Of a DNA stretch of 15,032 nucleotides, positions 6,601 through 12,965 are shown piece by piece. Below the pieces are notes generated by a model. It was not told the origin of the DNA. It saw only the letters and a program-made list of their open reading frames with translations, and made no database searches. The stretch lies in contig JAJQDK010000141.1 in NCBI GenBank assembly GCA_021202245.1, forward strand, positions 1 to 15,032, read 5' to 3'. Every line of letters begins with the position of its first letter. Position 1 is the first letter of the stretch. Made by a program: the position numbers and the translations under genes. The DNA is from Clostridiales bacterium. GTDB taxonomy: Bacteria; Bacillota; Clostridia; Oscillospirales; Acutalibacteraceae.

Positions 6601-6676
6601 GCTCTGTCAAGCTCGCTTGAAACAGAGCTTGCGATAGATTGCAGCAGCCGCAGGAGCGAACGCTCCTCTTGGTTTT
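6601..6676. repeat. Cluster of hairpins downstream of the 186-aa gene
   Basis: GCTCTGT-CAAGC-TC-GCTTG-AA-ACAGAGC (6601-6628) forms a long stem with a 2-nt bulge. AGGAGCG-AA-CGCTCCT (6652-6667) is a 7-bp perfect palindrome followed by CTTGGTTTTT on the plus strand. The segment from CAGCCGC to CTCTTGGTTTTT shares both ends with the terminator region at 3043-3072, though the stem between differs. It probably acts as a terminator or a dispersed repeat. I see no gene between 6504 and 6684. Confidence 0.5.
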
Positions 6677-6684
6677 TGCCGGAG

Positions 6685-7245
6685 TTATTCAAATACAATG
6701 CTTTGACGATCGTAAACAAAATTGTATTCGTCATCCCAGCCTTCTGTATCAATATGAGAAATTTTATCTATGAGGTTATGTCCTTTTCTGATTGTAATAT
6801 CTTCAGAAAGCCAAATATCTTTCTCAAAAGATATTTCAAGACCGTCGCAAAGCTTGAATATTATGCCTCTTGTTAATTGCACATCATATATCTGAATGGA
6901 ATTTTTGAAAAGCCTTTGATGTTCGTTGATTAGCGTAATTCTTGATATCTTGGAATTTATGGGCATTTTAATCATTTCATTACCTTGCACATAAGAGTGA
7001 ATATCTTCCGGATTGGCAGGTTGAAATTTGAAAATTCCCACATCTTCTTTTGAGCCGAAATAATCCCTAACTTCTGTAAAATTGGTAAGGGTATAATAAT
7101 CATTTTCTATACAAAAGCCAACTATTCCGTAGACATCATTAGTGAAAAGGAACTCATCTTGTTTGAAATATTCAAATTGCTTTCTGATAAGTTTCTGCAT
7201 AGTGCCTGAATGATTTACGGTTATAGCATCATTGATATATATCAT
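6685..7245 (-). CDS. Putative immunity protein or unknown soluble protein
   Basis: The frame is open to 7290, but the ATG at 7243-7245 has TTGGAGG 8 nt upstream, so the product is 186 aa beginning MIYINDAITVNHSG. It has no signal peptide or membrane helix and is rich in aromatic and acidic residues: EYFKQDEFLFTNDVYGIVGFCIENDY, later RGIIFKLCDGLEISFEKDIWLSEDITIRKG. The last pattern (strand, 'DG-I-FE', 'W-S-E') is the kind seen in uncharacterised proteins next to polymorphic-toxin C termini. The stop codon of the preceding minus-strand frame is 1 nt from this ATG, and this gene's ribosome binding site lies inside that frame: tight coupling, as in toxin-immunity pairs. I infer an immunity role from arrangement and composition only; no family is identified. 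Confidence 0.6.
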   Translation of the reverse strand: MIYINDAITVNHSGTMQKLIRKQFEYFKQDEFLFTNDVYGIVGFCIENDYYTLTNFTEVRDYFGSKEDVGIFKFQPANPEDIHSYVQGNEMIKMPINSKISRITLINEHQRLFKNSIQIYDVQLTRGIIFKLCDGLEISFEKDIWLSEDITIRKGHNLIDKISHIDTEGWDDEYNFVYDRQSIVFE

Positions 7246-7246
7246 T

Positions 7247-7474
7247 TTATTTACCTCCAACGAAATGAATTTTTTGTTGTTTAATGCCACCGGTATGACT
7301 GCTTGCTTTGATATTTATATCAACAACAGGTGAACCATCGGAATGCGAAACGATACGTTTTGTTATTACTGCACCGTCAGCCATTCGGGTGATTACCAAA
7401 TTATCATTGATTATATGTTCGGTTCCGCCGTAAGCGATTTTATTATACCACAATAACAGCAAAAAGCCCAGCAA
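7247..7474 (-). pseudogene. C-terminal fragment, possibly the tip of a polymorphic toxin
   Basis: A 75-codon open frame ending 1 nt before the 186-aa gene. The first codons (MLGFLLLLWYNK) come from a terminator hairpin and are unlikely to be protein. The protein-like part is about residues 13-75: GGTEHIINDNLVITRMADGAVITKRIVSHSDGSPVVDINIK...GIKQQKIHFVGGK. This reads as the end of a larger domain, a few strands with a basic tail. No ribosome binding site precedes the first ATG or the internal Met31. A TGGTATAAT extended -10 box (7442-7450, minus) lies inside the fragment and may drive the downstream gene. I interpret it as the remnant of a toxin whose N-terminal part is gone, leaving the immunity gene behind. 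A different origin is possible. Confidence 0.45.
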
Positions 7475-7488
7475 TTACTGGACTTTTT
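7461..7488 (-). terminator. Second terminator downstream of the 1222-aa gene
   Basis: The arms are AAAAAGCCCAG and CTGGACTTTTT on the plus strand with loop CAATTA. The single non-matching pair becomes G-U in the minus-strand RNA, so the hairpin is complete only in minus-strand transcripts, where it is followed by a TTTTT run. Confidence 0.65.
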
Positions 7489-7498
7489 CGACAAGCTG

Positions 7499-7531
7499 AA
7501 AGCCGATTGACGAAAATCAATCGGCTTTTTT
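7499..7531. terminator. Terminator of the 1222-aa gene (copy 2 of the identical hairpin)
   Basis: AAAGCCGATTGA-CGAAAA-TCAATCGGCTTT followed by TTT, 18 nt past the TGA of the 1222-aa gene. Stem and loop are identical to the terminator at 6470-6503. Confidence 0.8.
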
Positions 7532-7548
7532 GTTATTTCAAAATTTAA

Positions 7549-10500
7549 TCAGCTTTCAACCTGATATTCCACTGATAACGTTCCGTCCGTTGTTCCTCCC
7601 CAAGGAGTTAAGCTGTAACCCGATAAGCTTTCTACCGTAACCTTTACAGAACTGTAATCTTCGCTAAAGTCCAAAGAAATATTGTAATCACCTGTTCCGT
7701 TAGAATCGGTTGCGACAAAATCCGTTTGATTATCATCAGTCCAGTCAAACATCAAACCTAATGTTGCTGCACCTGATTCCGGCCAGAAAGTCAAGTGGCT
7801 CTTTCCGGAATAACTTGGGCTTAACTGAGAATGACAATCATTATAATAGTATTGATAGTCTTTCTTCCACAGGCTATCGTCATCTTCAACCATAAAGCCG
7901 CATTTTCCTTGAACGTTATATATTCCGTAAACGTCCGAAGGAATTGTGGTTCGTATATCTGTATTTATAAATGACCATAATTTAAATTCGTCAGCCGTTT
8001 CATCCAATGGGCATCCCGGTAAATAAACGAGGAACTCATCAGCACTATCGAATCCAGACGGATCAGAATTTATATAGCGAATATTGTCTTTGATATACTC
8101 TGTTCCAACCTCTTCCTCAATGTTTAAATATTCCAAATTCATCGAGTAAATATATTCATTTACCATTTTTGGTTCAGAAAATTTTCCGGTAAAATTACAT
8201 ATGTACACAGTTCCTGAATATCCGTCACCCGATGATCCTAAATCAGAATCGTGATATTCTCCGCTAAAGGTTCCGTCATCATTTAAAGCAATTGTTGTAG
8301 CCCAACCGCCGACACCGCTTGAAAAAACAAATGTTTCGGGGAGCTTGCTGAATAGCGCTAAACCAAGATCGCTCGTATCAGTATCGTCAGACTTGCTCAA
8401 CTGTATTTCACCCAAATCAGTATCATCGCCGGTTTTTACTGTATAATCTTTGGCGTAGGTTTCGTAACCGTCTTTTTTAATTTCTATGGTAAAGCTCGTC
8501 GGACTTCCGCTTATTTTTTCACTGGGAAGCGCAAAACCGAATTCACCGAAATCATTTTCTACGCTTTGGTTGTCAACAACTGTATTTTCACCGTTGTACA
8601 TTGAAACCGTATAATCACTGATTGGTATATCGTCTGATAAAACTTTTCCTGTTATATAGCGATATGTACACGCATCAACCACATTAATTTCTTCAAGTCC
8701 CTCAAGGTGAACGTGTATCTTTATTGGGCTGTTATCTTCCGCTAATACATTCAAGGTATCGCTTGTTTTTACATTGAAGAACTCAAGCACGCTCTTTAAA
8801 AAGCTGTCAGTATCAAATCCGACATTAAAGTACATATACGTCGAAAGATCACAATGAATCTGACTGTCGTTCATATTCTTTATATCGGCAGTACCCTTTG
8901 CCCCTATCTCAGCATTTATTCCTACAATTTTATTTCCGGCCAAACTCAACGCAACTTCCGGACGCAAGCCGACAGAAGAAGTTACCTTAGCTTCAATGGT
9001 TAGATTCTGGTCGCCGAAATTTTTAATAAACCGTACACCGTCATTCTTGTTGATTATTACTCCAACCTGATTTTCCAAAGAATAATCAATAGAAATTTCT
9101 CCTTCGGCAGTGACAACAAGGCTTACTGTAACATCGGCACTTAGCACTCCGCAAATAGGTATTGAAAACTTTGCCAGATCTAATTTTCCGGACTCGCCTT
9201 TTCCTGCAACAACCTTGGCAACGCCGTCAAAAGACAATGTATTATCTAATTCAAGATATACACTGAAATTATCATTGATACGTGCAAGGAACCAATTGTA
9301 TTGCATATAAACAGCATATTTTATTACCGGATTTTCTAATCCGCCCTTTAATTTAACGCTGATTTCGTTTCCGCTGTCACTTTTAAATGAATATGTCTTA
9401 TCAAAATAGAGCTTTGAAGCATCTATTTCTGTTTCACCCGAAGCGTAAATATCATTGTTAAAATCAAATCCAACCTCGCTGTTGTTTTCGTTTGCTCCCA
9501 CAGTTTCCGAAGAATTTTTAGCTGTTTTCACTCCGTCTACAAGCGATTCTGCACTATTTGCATTTGCAGTAGCTTTACCCTGAACATCAATTTCATTAAA
9601 CATTTCTTCAAATTCAGGCTCGGAAACCTCAAGGATAACCTCATCTCCCGAAATGGAAATGCTCTCAACCTTATACGCAACCGTTAATTCGGTGTTTTCG
9701 GGATCGGGTGCAAAGAAAACGCTTCCTTCTTTCAAAGCAGTGGTTTCGTCATTCAAAGTCAAAACAACAGTATTATCATCGACCGATTCTATAATATTAT
9801 CATTAAATACGGTTGCATCATCGTTTACGTCAACAACATTTTCGTGATTTTCATCAAATTCTACAAGACTCAAAGCCTCTGCCGTCAAATCTTTAATTTT
9901 GCTCATCTCATCAGAGGTCACATATGCCTGCGGCATAAAATTATTATCAATTAAGCTGAAATAACCTCTCTCAACTAATGCTGAAGCTGCATCCGTGTAT
10001 GTTATGCTGCTGTAATCATCACAGGACAAACTCTCGTTCGGCACATAGCACAAACAATTATTAAGAGTGAAAGCTGCAAAATCTCTTGTAGTCCCTGCAT
10101 CGGGATTGAACTCTGTCAAATCCGATGGTAAAACTGCATTATAATATGTTGTGATTATCGAATCATAATATTTATTACCGTCTATGTCACTGTAAGGATT
10201 TTCGGCTTCGTCAAGATTTTCTAAACTCATTGAAAATTCTTCAACAAGCATATTAACCCATTCGCCGCGAGTTACTGCATATGTATCATCGGAATCATCA
10301 GATTGCTTGTCGTAAGTAACTTTCGCCTGTATCGCATAATTTTGATTCCCTACGGAAAGCTCTTTTTCAACCATAAAGGTTTTTGCGCTTTCAGTTGCCG
10401 CCAACGCAGGAAAGCTTATTGCAGCAATCGCACTTGACGAAATACAAAGACAAAGCACCATTGACAAAAGCCTCTTTGACTGCTTTCTGAATTTGTAACC

Positions 10501-11217
10501 GAGAACAATCGCAAACAGGCTCATAATTATTAAGGCAATCAAAACAGCAATAACATTACTCTCGCCCGTTTTTACGGATGAATTATCATTGCTGCCCGTG
10601 CCTGATTCCGAGTCTGAATTTGACGAGCCGCTGTCGTTTGCCTCAGAAGCCGTTGAATCAGAAACAGAGTTTCCGTTTACGCTTACTCCCGAAGAAGCAG
10701 TCGCATTATCATCCGAATTGTCACTTTTTTCTGTTTCTGAAGCTACGGTAGCTTCATCTGAGGCTACATTGTTGCTTCCGCTTTCTTCGGTATTGGCAGC
10801 ATCGGTAGTTTCCTCTGCTTTGTCACCGGTTGCAGCCGTTGTGTCCTGCGTATCTTCCGAATTTGACGAAATCTCTTTCTCTGCTGTAAGTGAAAGCTCA
10901 ATAGTTTCGCCCGCAGCCAAAGAAACAACGCTTTTTTCAGTGCTGCCCTCATCCTTAATTACCAGTCCGTCTGGCATAATTGCTTCCAACGAAACATTTG
11001 CCACATCATAATCATTCGTATTTGTCACCTTAAACGACAATAAAATATCATCGCTATCTCCGTAACTTTCCTTGTCGCTGTCAATCACGGCAACCAAGCC
11101 GTCCTGACTGTTGCTAATCTCCGCAGCACTTGCCGCAGTCGGTGAAAACGCTATAGCGCTCACCGCCGTTATTACCGCAAAAACTGCAGATAAAATCTTT
11201 CGTTTGCCCACGCTCAT
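7549..11217 (-). CDS. Large cell-surface protein with SLH-like region and two export segments
   Basis: A 1222-aa protein. Residues 1-32 form a signal peptide (MSVGKRK, hydrophobic core, ASAA). About 38-115 is a DUF11-like beta domain (VTNTNDYDVANVSLEAIMPDGL). 116-215 is a Ser/Thr/Asp/Glu linker. 221-240 is a membrane helix followed by KFRKQSKR (242-249), then a second signal-peptide-like stretch (LLSMVLCLCISSSAIAAI...ALAA, 250-274). 313-452 resembles SLH repeats: VTRGEWVNMLVEEF, then PYSDIDGNKYYDSIITTYYN with FNPDAGTTRDFAAF, then a weaker third; SLH domains hold proteins to cell-wall polymers. 600-830 is a beta-rich region. About 850-940 is a carboxypeptidase-regulatory-like domain. 960-1222 is a conserved-looking beta domain. 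No catalytic site is recognised. The start is supported by TTAGGAGG 7 nt upstream. It is divergent from the regulator at 11587. Confidence 0.88.
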   Translation of the reverse strand: MSVGKRKILSAVFAVITAVSAIAFSPTAASAAEISNSQDGLVAVIDSDKESYGDSDDILLSFKVTNTNDYDVANVSLEAIMPDGLVIKDEGSTEKSVVSLAAGETIELSLTAEKEISSNSEDTQDTTAATGDKAEETTDAANTEESGSNNVASDEATVASETEKSDNSDDNATASSGVSVNGNSVSDSTASEANDSGSSNSDSESGTGSNDNSSVKTGESNVIAVLIALIIMSLFAIVLGYKFRKQSKRLLSMVLCLCISSSAIAAISFPALAATESAKTFMVEKELSVGNQNYAIQAKVTYDKQSDDSDDTYAVTRGEWVNMLVEEFSMSLENLDEAENPYSDIDGNKYYDSIITTYYNAVLPSDLTEFNPDAGTTRDFAAFTLNNCLCYVPNESLSCDDYSSITYTDAASALVERGYFSLIDNNFMPQAYVTSDEMSKIKDLTAEALSLVEFDENHENVVDVNDDATVFNDNIIESVDDNTVVLTLNDETTALKEGSVFFAPDPENTELTVAYKVESISISGDEVILEVSEPEFEEMFNEIDVQGKATANANSAESLVDGVKTAKNSSETVGANENNSEVGFDFNNDIYASGETEIDASKLYFDKTYSFKSDSGNEISVKLKGGLENPVIKYAVYMQYNWFLARINDNFSVYLELDNTLSFDGVAKVVAGKGESGKLDLAKFSIPICGVLSADVTVSLVVTAEGEISIDYSLENQVGVIINKNDGVRFIKNFGDQNLTIEAKVTSSVGLRPEVALSLAGNKIVGINAEIGAKGTADIKNMNDSQIHCDLSTYMYFNVGFDTDSFLKSVLEFFNVKTSDTLNVLAEDNSPIKIHVHLEGLEEINVVDACTYRYITGKVLSDDIPISDYTVSMYNGENTVVDNQSVENDFGEFGFALPSEKISGSPTSFTIEIKKDGYETYAKDYTVKTGDDTDLGEIQLSKSDDTDTSDLGLALFSKLPETFVFSSGVGGWATTIALNDDGTFSGEYHDSDLGSSGDGYSGTVYICNFTGKFSEPKMVNEYIYSMNLEYLNIEEEVGTEYIKDNIRYINSDPSGFDSADEFLVYLPGCPLDETADEFKLWSFINTDIRTTIPSDVYGIYNVQGKCGFMVEDDDSLWKKDYQYYYNDCHSQLSPSYSGKSHLTFWPESGAATLGLMFDWTDDNQTDFVATDSNGTGDYNISLDFSEDYSSVKVTVESLSGYSLTPWGGTTDGTLSVEYQVES

Positions 11218-11339
11218 AATTTTTCCTCCTAAAAGTTAATAAATTTAAAATAATTTAAATCGCACTAAAAAACAACATAACTCAGGGGAAGCTCCTTTAA
11301 AAATGCTTTTTAGCGGATTTTAAATTTATTTTCACAATT

Positions 11340-11369
11340 ATTGTATCACATAGCAAACATATTGTGCAA
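11340..11369 (-). promoter_or_regulatory. Proximal promoter candidate for the 1222-aa gene
   Basis: Minus strand TTGCAC (11364-11369), 18-nt spacer, TGATACAAT (extended -10; hexamer TACAAT at 11340-11345). The -35 lies inside an imperfect palindrome, CATATTG-TG-CAATATG (11359-11374), that could bind a regulator. The leader would be about 115 nt. Confidence 0.5.
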
Positions 11370-11380
11370 TATGTGACACA

Positions 11381-11436
11381 AGGTGTGACAAATGTTTTTT
11401 TAATTTTCTGATTTTTTAAATTTCTTTGTCACACCT
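11381..11436. promoter_or_regulatory. Long-armed inverted repeat AGGTGTGACAAA / TTTGTCACACCT
   Basis: Perfect 12-bp arms (11381-11392 and 11425-11436) enclose a 32-nt, very AT-rich spacer. A third related copy, TGTGACACA (11372-11380), abuts the left arm. It lies between the two minus-strand promoter candidates. It could be a pair of operators for a second regulator, or a large RNA hairpin in the long leader. Confidence 0.6.
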
Positions 11437-11489
11437 GAAAAATCAATTTTAACATTACTTCACTTCATATAATTATAGTAATTATCCGT

Positions 11490-11509
11490 TTGCACCTATA
11501 TAGGTGCAA
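11490..11509. promoter_or_regulatory. Operator 1: perfect 20-bp palindrome
   Basis: TTGCACCTATATAGGTGCAA has 10-bp perfect arms. It covers the predicted start point of the distal minus-strand promoter and matches operator 2 in its outer TGCACYTA/TARGTGCA half-sites. Centres of the two sites are 60 bp apart, close to a whole number of helical turns. The obvious candidate to bind it is the XRE regulator encoded next to it. Confidence 0.8.
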
Positions 11510-11513
11510 TATT

Positions 11514-11542
11514 ATCTTACCACTCGGCTACAATAATGTCAA
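11514..11542 (-). promoter_or_regulatory. Distal promoter for the 1222-aa gene, between the operators
   Basis: Minus strand TTGACA (11537-11542), 17-nt spacer, TAAGAT (11514-11519). Both hexamers lie between the two operators and the start point (about 11507) lies in operator 1. The leader would be about 290 nt. Confidence 0.65.
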
Positions 11543-11550
11543 GCATTTTT

Positions 11551-11568
11551 TGCACTTAAATAAGTGCA
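11551..11568. promoter_or_regulatory. Operator 2: 18-bp palindrome next to the regulator's ribosome binding site
   Basis: TGCACTTAAATAAGTGCA has 8-bp perfect arms around AA. The Shine-Dalgarno GAGGAGGT of the regulator gene begins at the very next base (11569), so binding here would block the regulator's own expression. Confidence 0.8.
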
Positions 11569-11586
11569 GAGGAGGTAACGTCGGAT

Positions 11587-11811
11587 ATGGATTCGTGCTA
11601 TGAAAAAGCGGTCGGCAAAAACATCAGAAGTATCAGAGAAAGCAGAGGTATGACTCAGGAACAGCTTTCCGCCAAGCTTCAGCTCCTCGGGTGCGACATC
11701 ACCCGAAGCGCCTTGGCAAAAATAGAGGTCGGGCAACGGCATATCTATCCCGATGAAATCAAGCTGCTTAAAGAAATTTTGAAGGTTTCATATGATGAAA
11801 TTTTCATTTAA
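11587..11811 (+). CDS. Small XRE-family transcriptional regulator
   Basis: A 74-aa protein that is almost entirely a Cro/C1-type HTH domain: KNIRSIRESRGMTQEQLSAKLQLLGCDITRSALAKIEVGQRHIYPDEIKLLKEILKVSYDEIF. The recognition helix would fall around ITRSALAKIE (residues 38-47). There is no effector or peptidase domain, so it probably acts as a dimeric repressor on short palindromes. The start is fixed by GAGGAGGT (11569-11576) 10 nt upstream. It is divergent from the 1222-aa surface gene, and the shared intergenic region holds two matched palindromes, arguing for control of its own gene and of the surface protein. I could not place a good plus-strand promoter; a TACAAT at 11529-11534 is the best -10 but lacks a -35. 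Confidence 0.85.
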   Translation: MDSCYEKAVGKNIRSIRESRGMTQEQLSAKLQLLGCDITRSALAKIEVGQRHIYPDEIKLLKEILKVSYDEIFI

Positions 11812-11831
11812 GTCCGCAAATGCACAAGCAA

Positions 11832-11864
11832 AAAACGCAGTGCTTATTCGCAGCACTGCGTTTT
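11832..11864. terminator. Bidirectional terminator between the regulator and pfk
   Basis: AAAACGCAGTGCT-TATTCGC-AGCACTGCGTTTT, a perfect 13-bp stem. On the minus strand it is followed by a further T-run (TTTTTTG), so it is strongest for the pfk transcript. On the plus strand it ends the regulator transcript. Confidence 0.85.
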
Positions 11865-11885
11865 CGTATATTTTGTATATCAAGG

Positions 11886-12965
11886 CTATTCTCCGAAGGA
11901 TATTCCCATTTTTCTTGCGGTTTCAACAACCTCGCAGTCCTTGGGAACCGACTTTAGCTTGCCGGCAATATCCTGAAGCGGAACAGCCACAACCTCATCA
12001 TTGACGAGCGATACCATATTGCCGTAGTTTTTGTCAATAACAAGCTGAGCCGCCGCTACGCCGAAGCGTGTGGACAGCACACGGTCATATGCGTCGGGAC
12101 TGCCGCCCCTCTGAAAATGACCCGGCACGGTAACTCTTGTTTCACGTCCCGTTGCTTCCTCAATCTCCTGAGCAATCTTGTAAGAAATTGAGGGGAATTT
12201 CATATCGGCAATGGCGGCTTTTTTCTGCTTTTTGGGCAGTGAGGCAAGCTCCTTTGAGATTGTGCCCTCCGCCACAGCCAGGATTGAAAAGTTTTTGTCG
12301 CTTGCCGTGCGGGCTTTAATGGTGTTTATCACCGACTTTATGTCATAGGGAATTTCCGGAATCAGAATAATGTCGGCGCCGCCTGCAATGCCTGCATAAA
12401 GCGTCAGCCAGCCCACCTTGTGCCCCATAACCTCAACGATAAACACCCGTCCGTGAGAGGTCGCCGTGCTGTGTATGCAGTCGATAACATTGGTGGCAAT
12501 GTCAACTGCGCTCTGAAATCCAAAGGTTCTGTCCGTGCCCCACAGGTCGTTGTCTATGGTCTTTGGCAGAGAAACCACATTCAGTCCCTCCTCACGCAGA
12601 AGATTGGCGGTTTTCTGCGTTCCGTTGCCGCCGAGTATCACAAGGCAGTCAAGTCCGAGCTTTTTGTAATTTTTCTTCATCTCGGCAACCTTGTCAACGC
12701 TGTTTTCGTCAACAACTCTCATCAGCTTAAACGGCTGACGTGAGGTACCGAGGATGGTTCCGCCCATGGTAAGTATTCCCGAAAAATTTTCGGGCTTCAT
12801 CTTTCTGTGTTCGCCGTAAATCAGACCCCTGTAGCCGTCGATTATTCCGATAATCTCAATGCCGTCGTTGCCGTAGTGGTTGTACAGCGTTTTTGCCACC
12901 GCTCTTATGGTTGCGTTCAGTCCCTGGCAGTCGCCGCCACTTGTAAGTATTCCGATTCTTTTCAT
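11886..12965 (-). CDS. 6-phosphofructokinase, PKTIDND (group III-like) type
   Basis: A 359-aa cytoplasmic enzyme phosphorylating fructose 6-phosphate to the 1,6-bisphosphate. Motifs seen: TSGGDCQGLNA (8-18), GYRGL (44-48), GGTILGTSR (68-76), GGNGTQKT (112-119), catalytic PKTIDND (134-140, base D138), MGHKVGW (180-186), AEGT (232-235), and the substrate loop PGHFQRGGSP (281-290). Classical ATP enzymes have GGDGS and PGTIDND. Here the Gly typical of ATP use (G115) is kept, but the preceding metal-binding Asp is Asn and the catalytic loop carries Lys as in PPi-dependent and mixed enzymes. The phosphoryl donor (ATP, PPi or another) is therefore open. The ATG shares its A with the ppk stop (TAATG), and CGGAGAG precedes it: translational coupling within one operon. 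Confidence 0.92.
   Translation of the reverse strand: MKRIGILTSGGDCQGLNATIRAVAKTLYNHYGNDGIEIIGIIDGYRGLIYGEHRKMKPENFSGILTMGGTILGTSRQPFKLMRVVDENSVDKVAEMKKNYKKLGLDCLVILGGNGTQKTANLLREEGLNVVSLPKTIDNDLWGTDRTFGFQSAVDIATNVIDCIHSTATSHGRVFIVEVMGHKVGWLTLYAGIAGGADIILIPEIPYDIKSVINTIKARTASDKNFSILAVAEGTISKELASLPKKQKKAAIADMKFPSISYKIAQEIEEATGRETRVTVPGHFQRGGSPDAYDRVLSTRFGVAAAQLVIDKNYGNMVSLVNDEVVAVPLQDIAGKLKSVPKDCEVVETARKMGISFGE

Noticed and set aside
6541..6876. 111-codon plus-strand frame starting ATGCATAAA
   Set aside because: No ribosome binding site; it runs through hairpins and over the end of the well-supported minus-strand 186-aa gene.
8335..8350. LPETF in the 1222-aa protein (residues 959-963) as a sortase motif
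   Set aside because: It is 260 residues from the C terminus with no following hydrophobic helix or basic tail, so it cannot be a cell-wall sorting signal.
11468..11473. TATAAT on the plus strand as a promoter for the regulator
   Set aside because: No acceptable -35 at 16-18 nt (the region is AATTTT), and it lies upstream of operator 1 with no clear spacing logic; left unassigned.
11218..11510. Riboswitch in the long leader of the surface gene
   Set aside because: Apart from the AGGTGTGACAAA repeat the leader is AT-rich without conserved aptamer-like sequence, and the gene is not metabolic.
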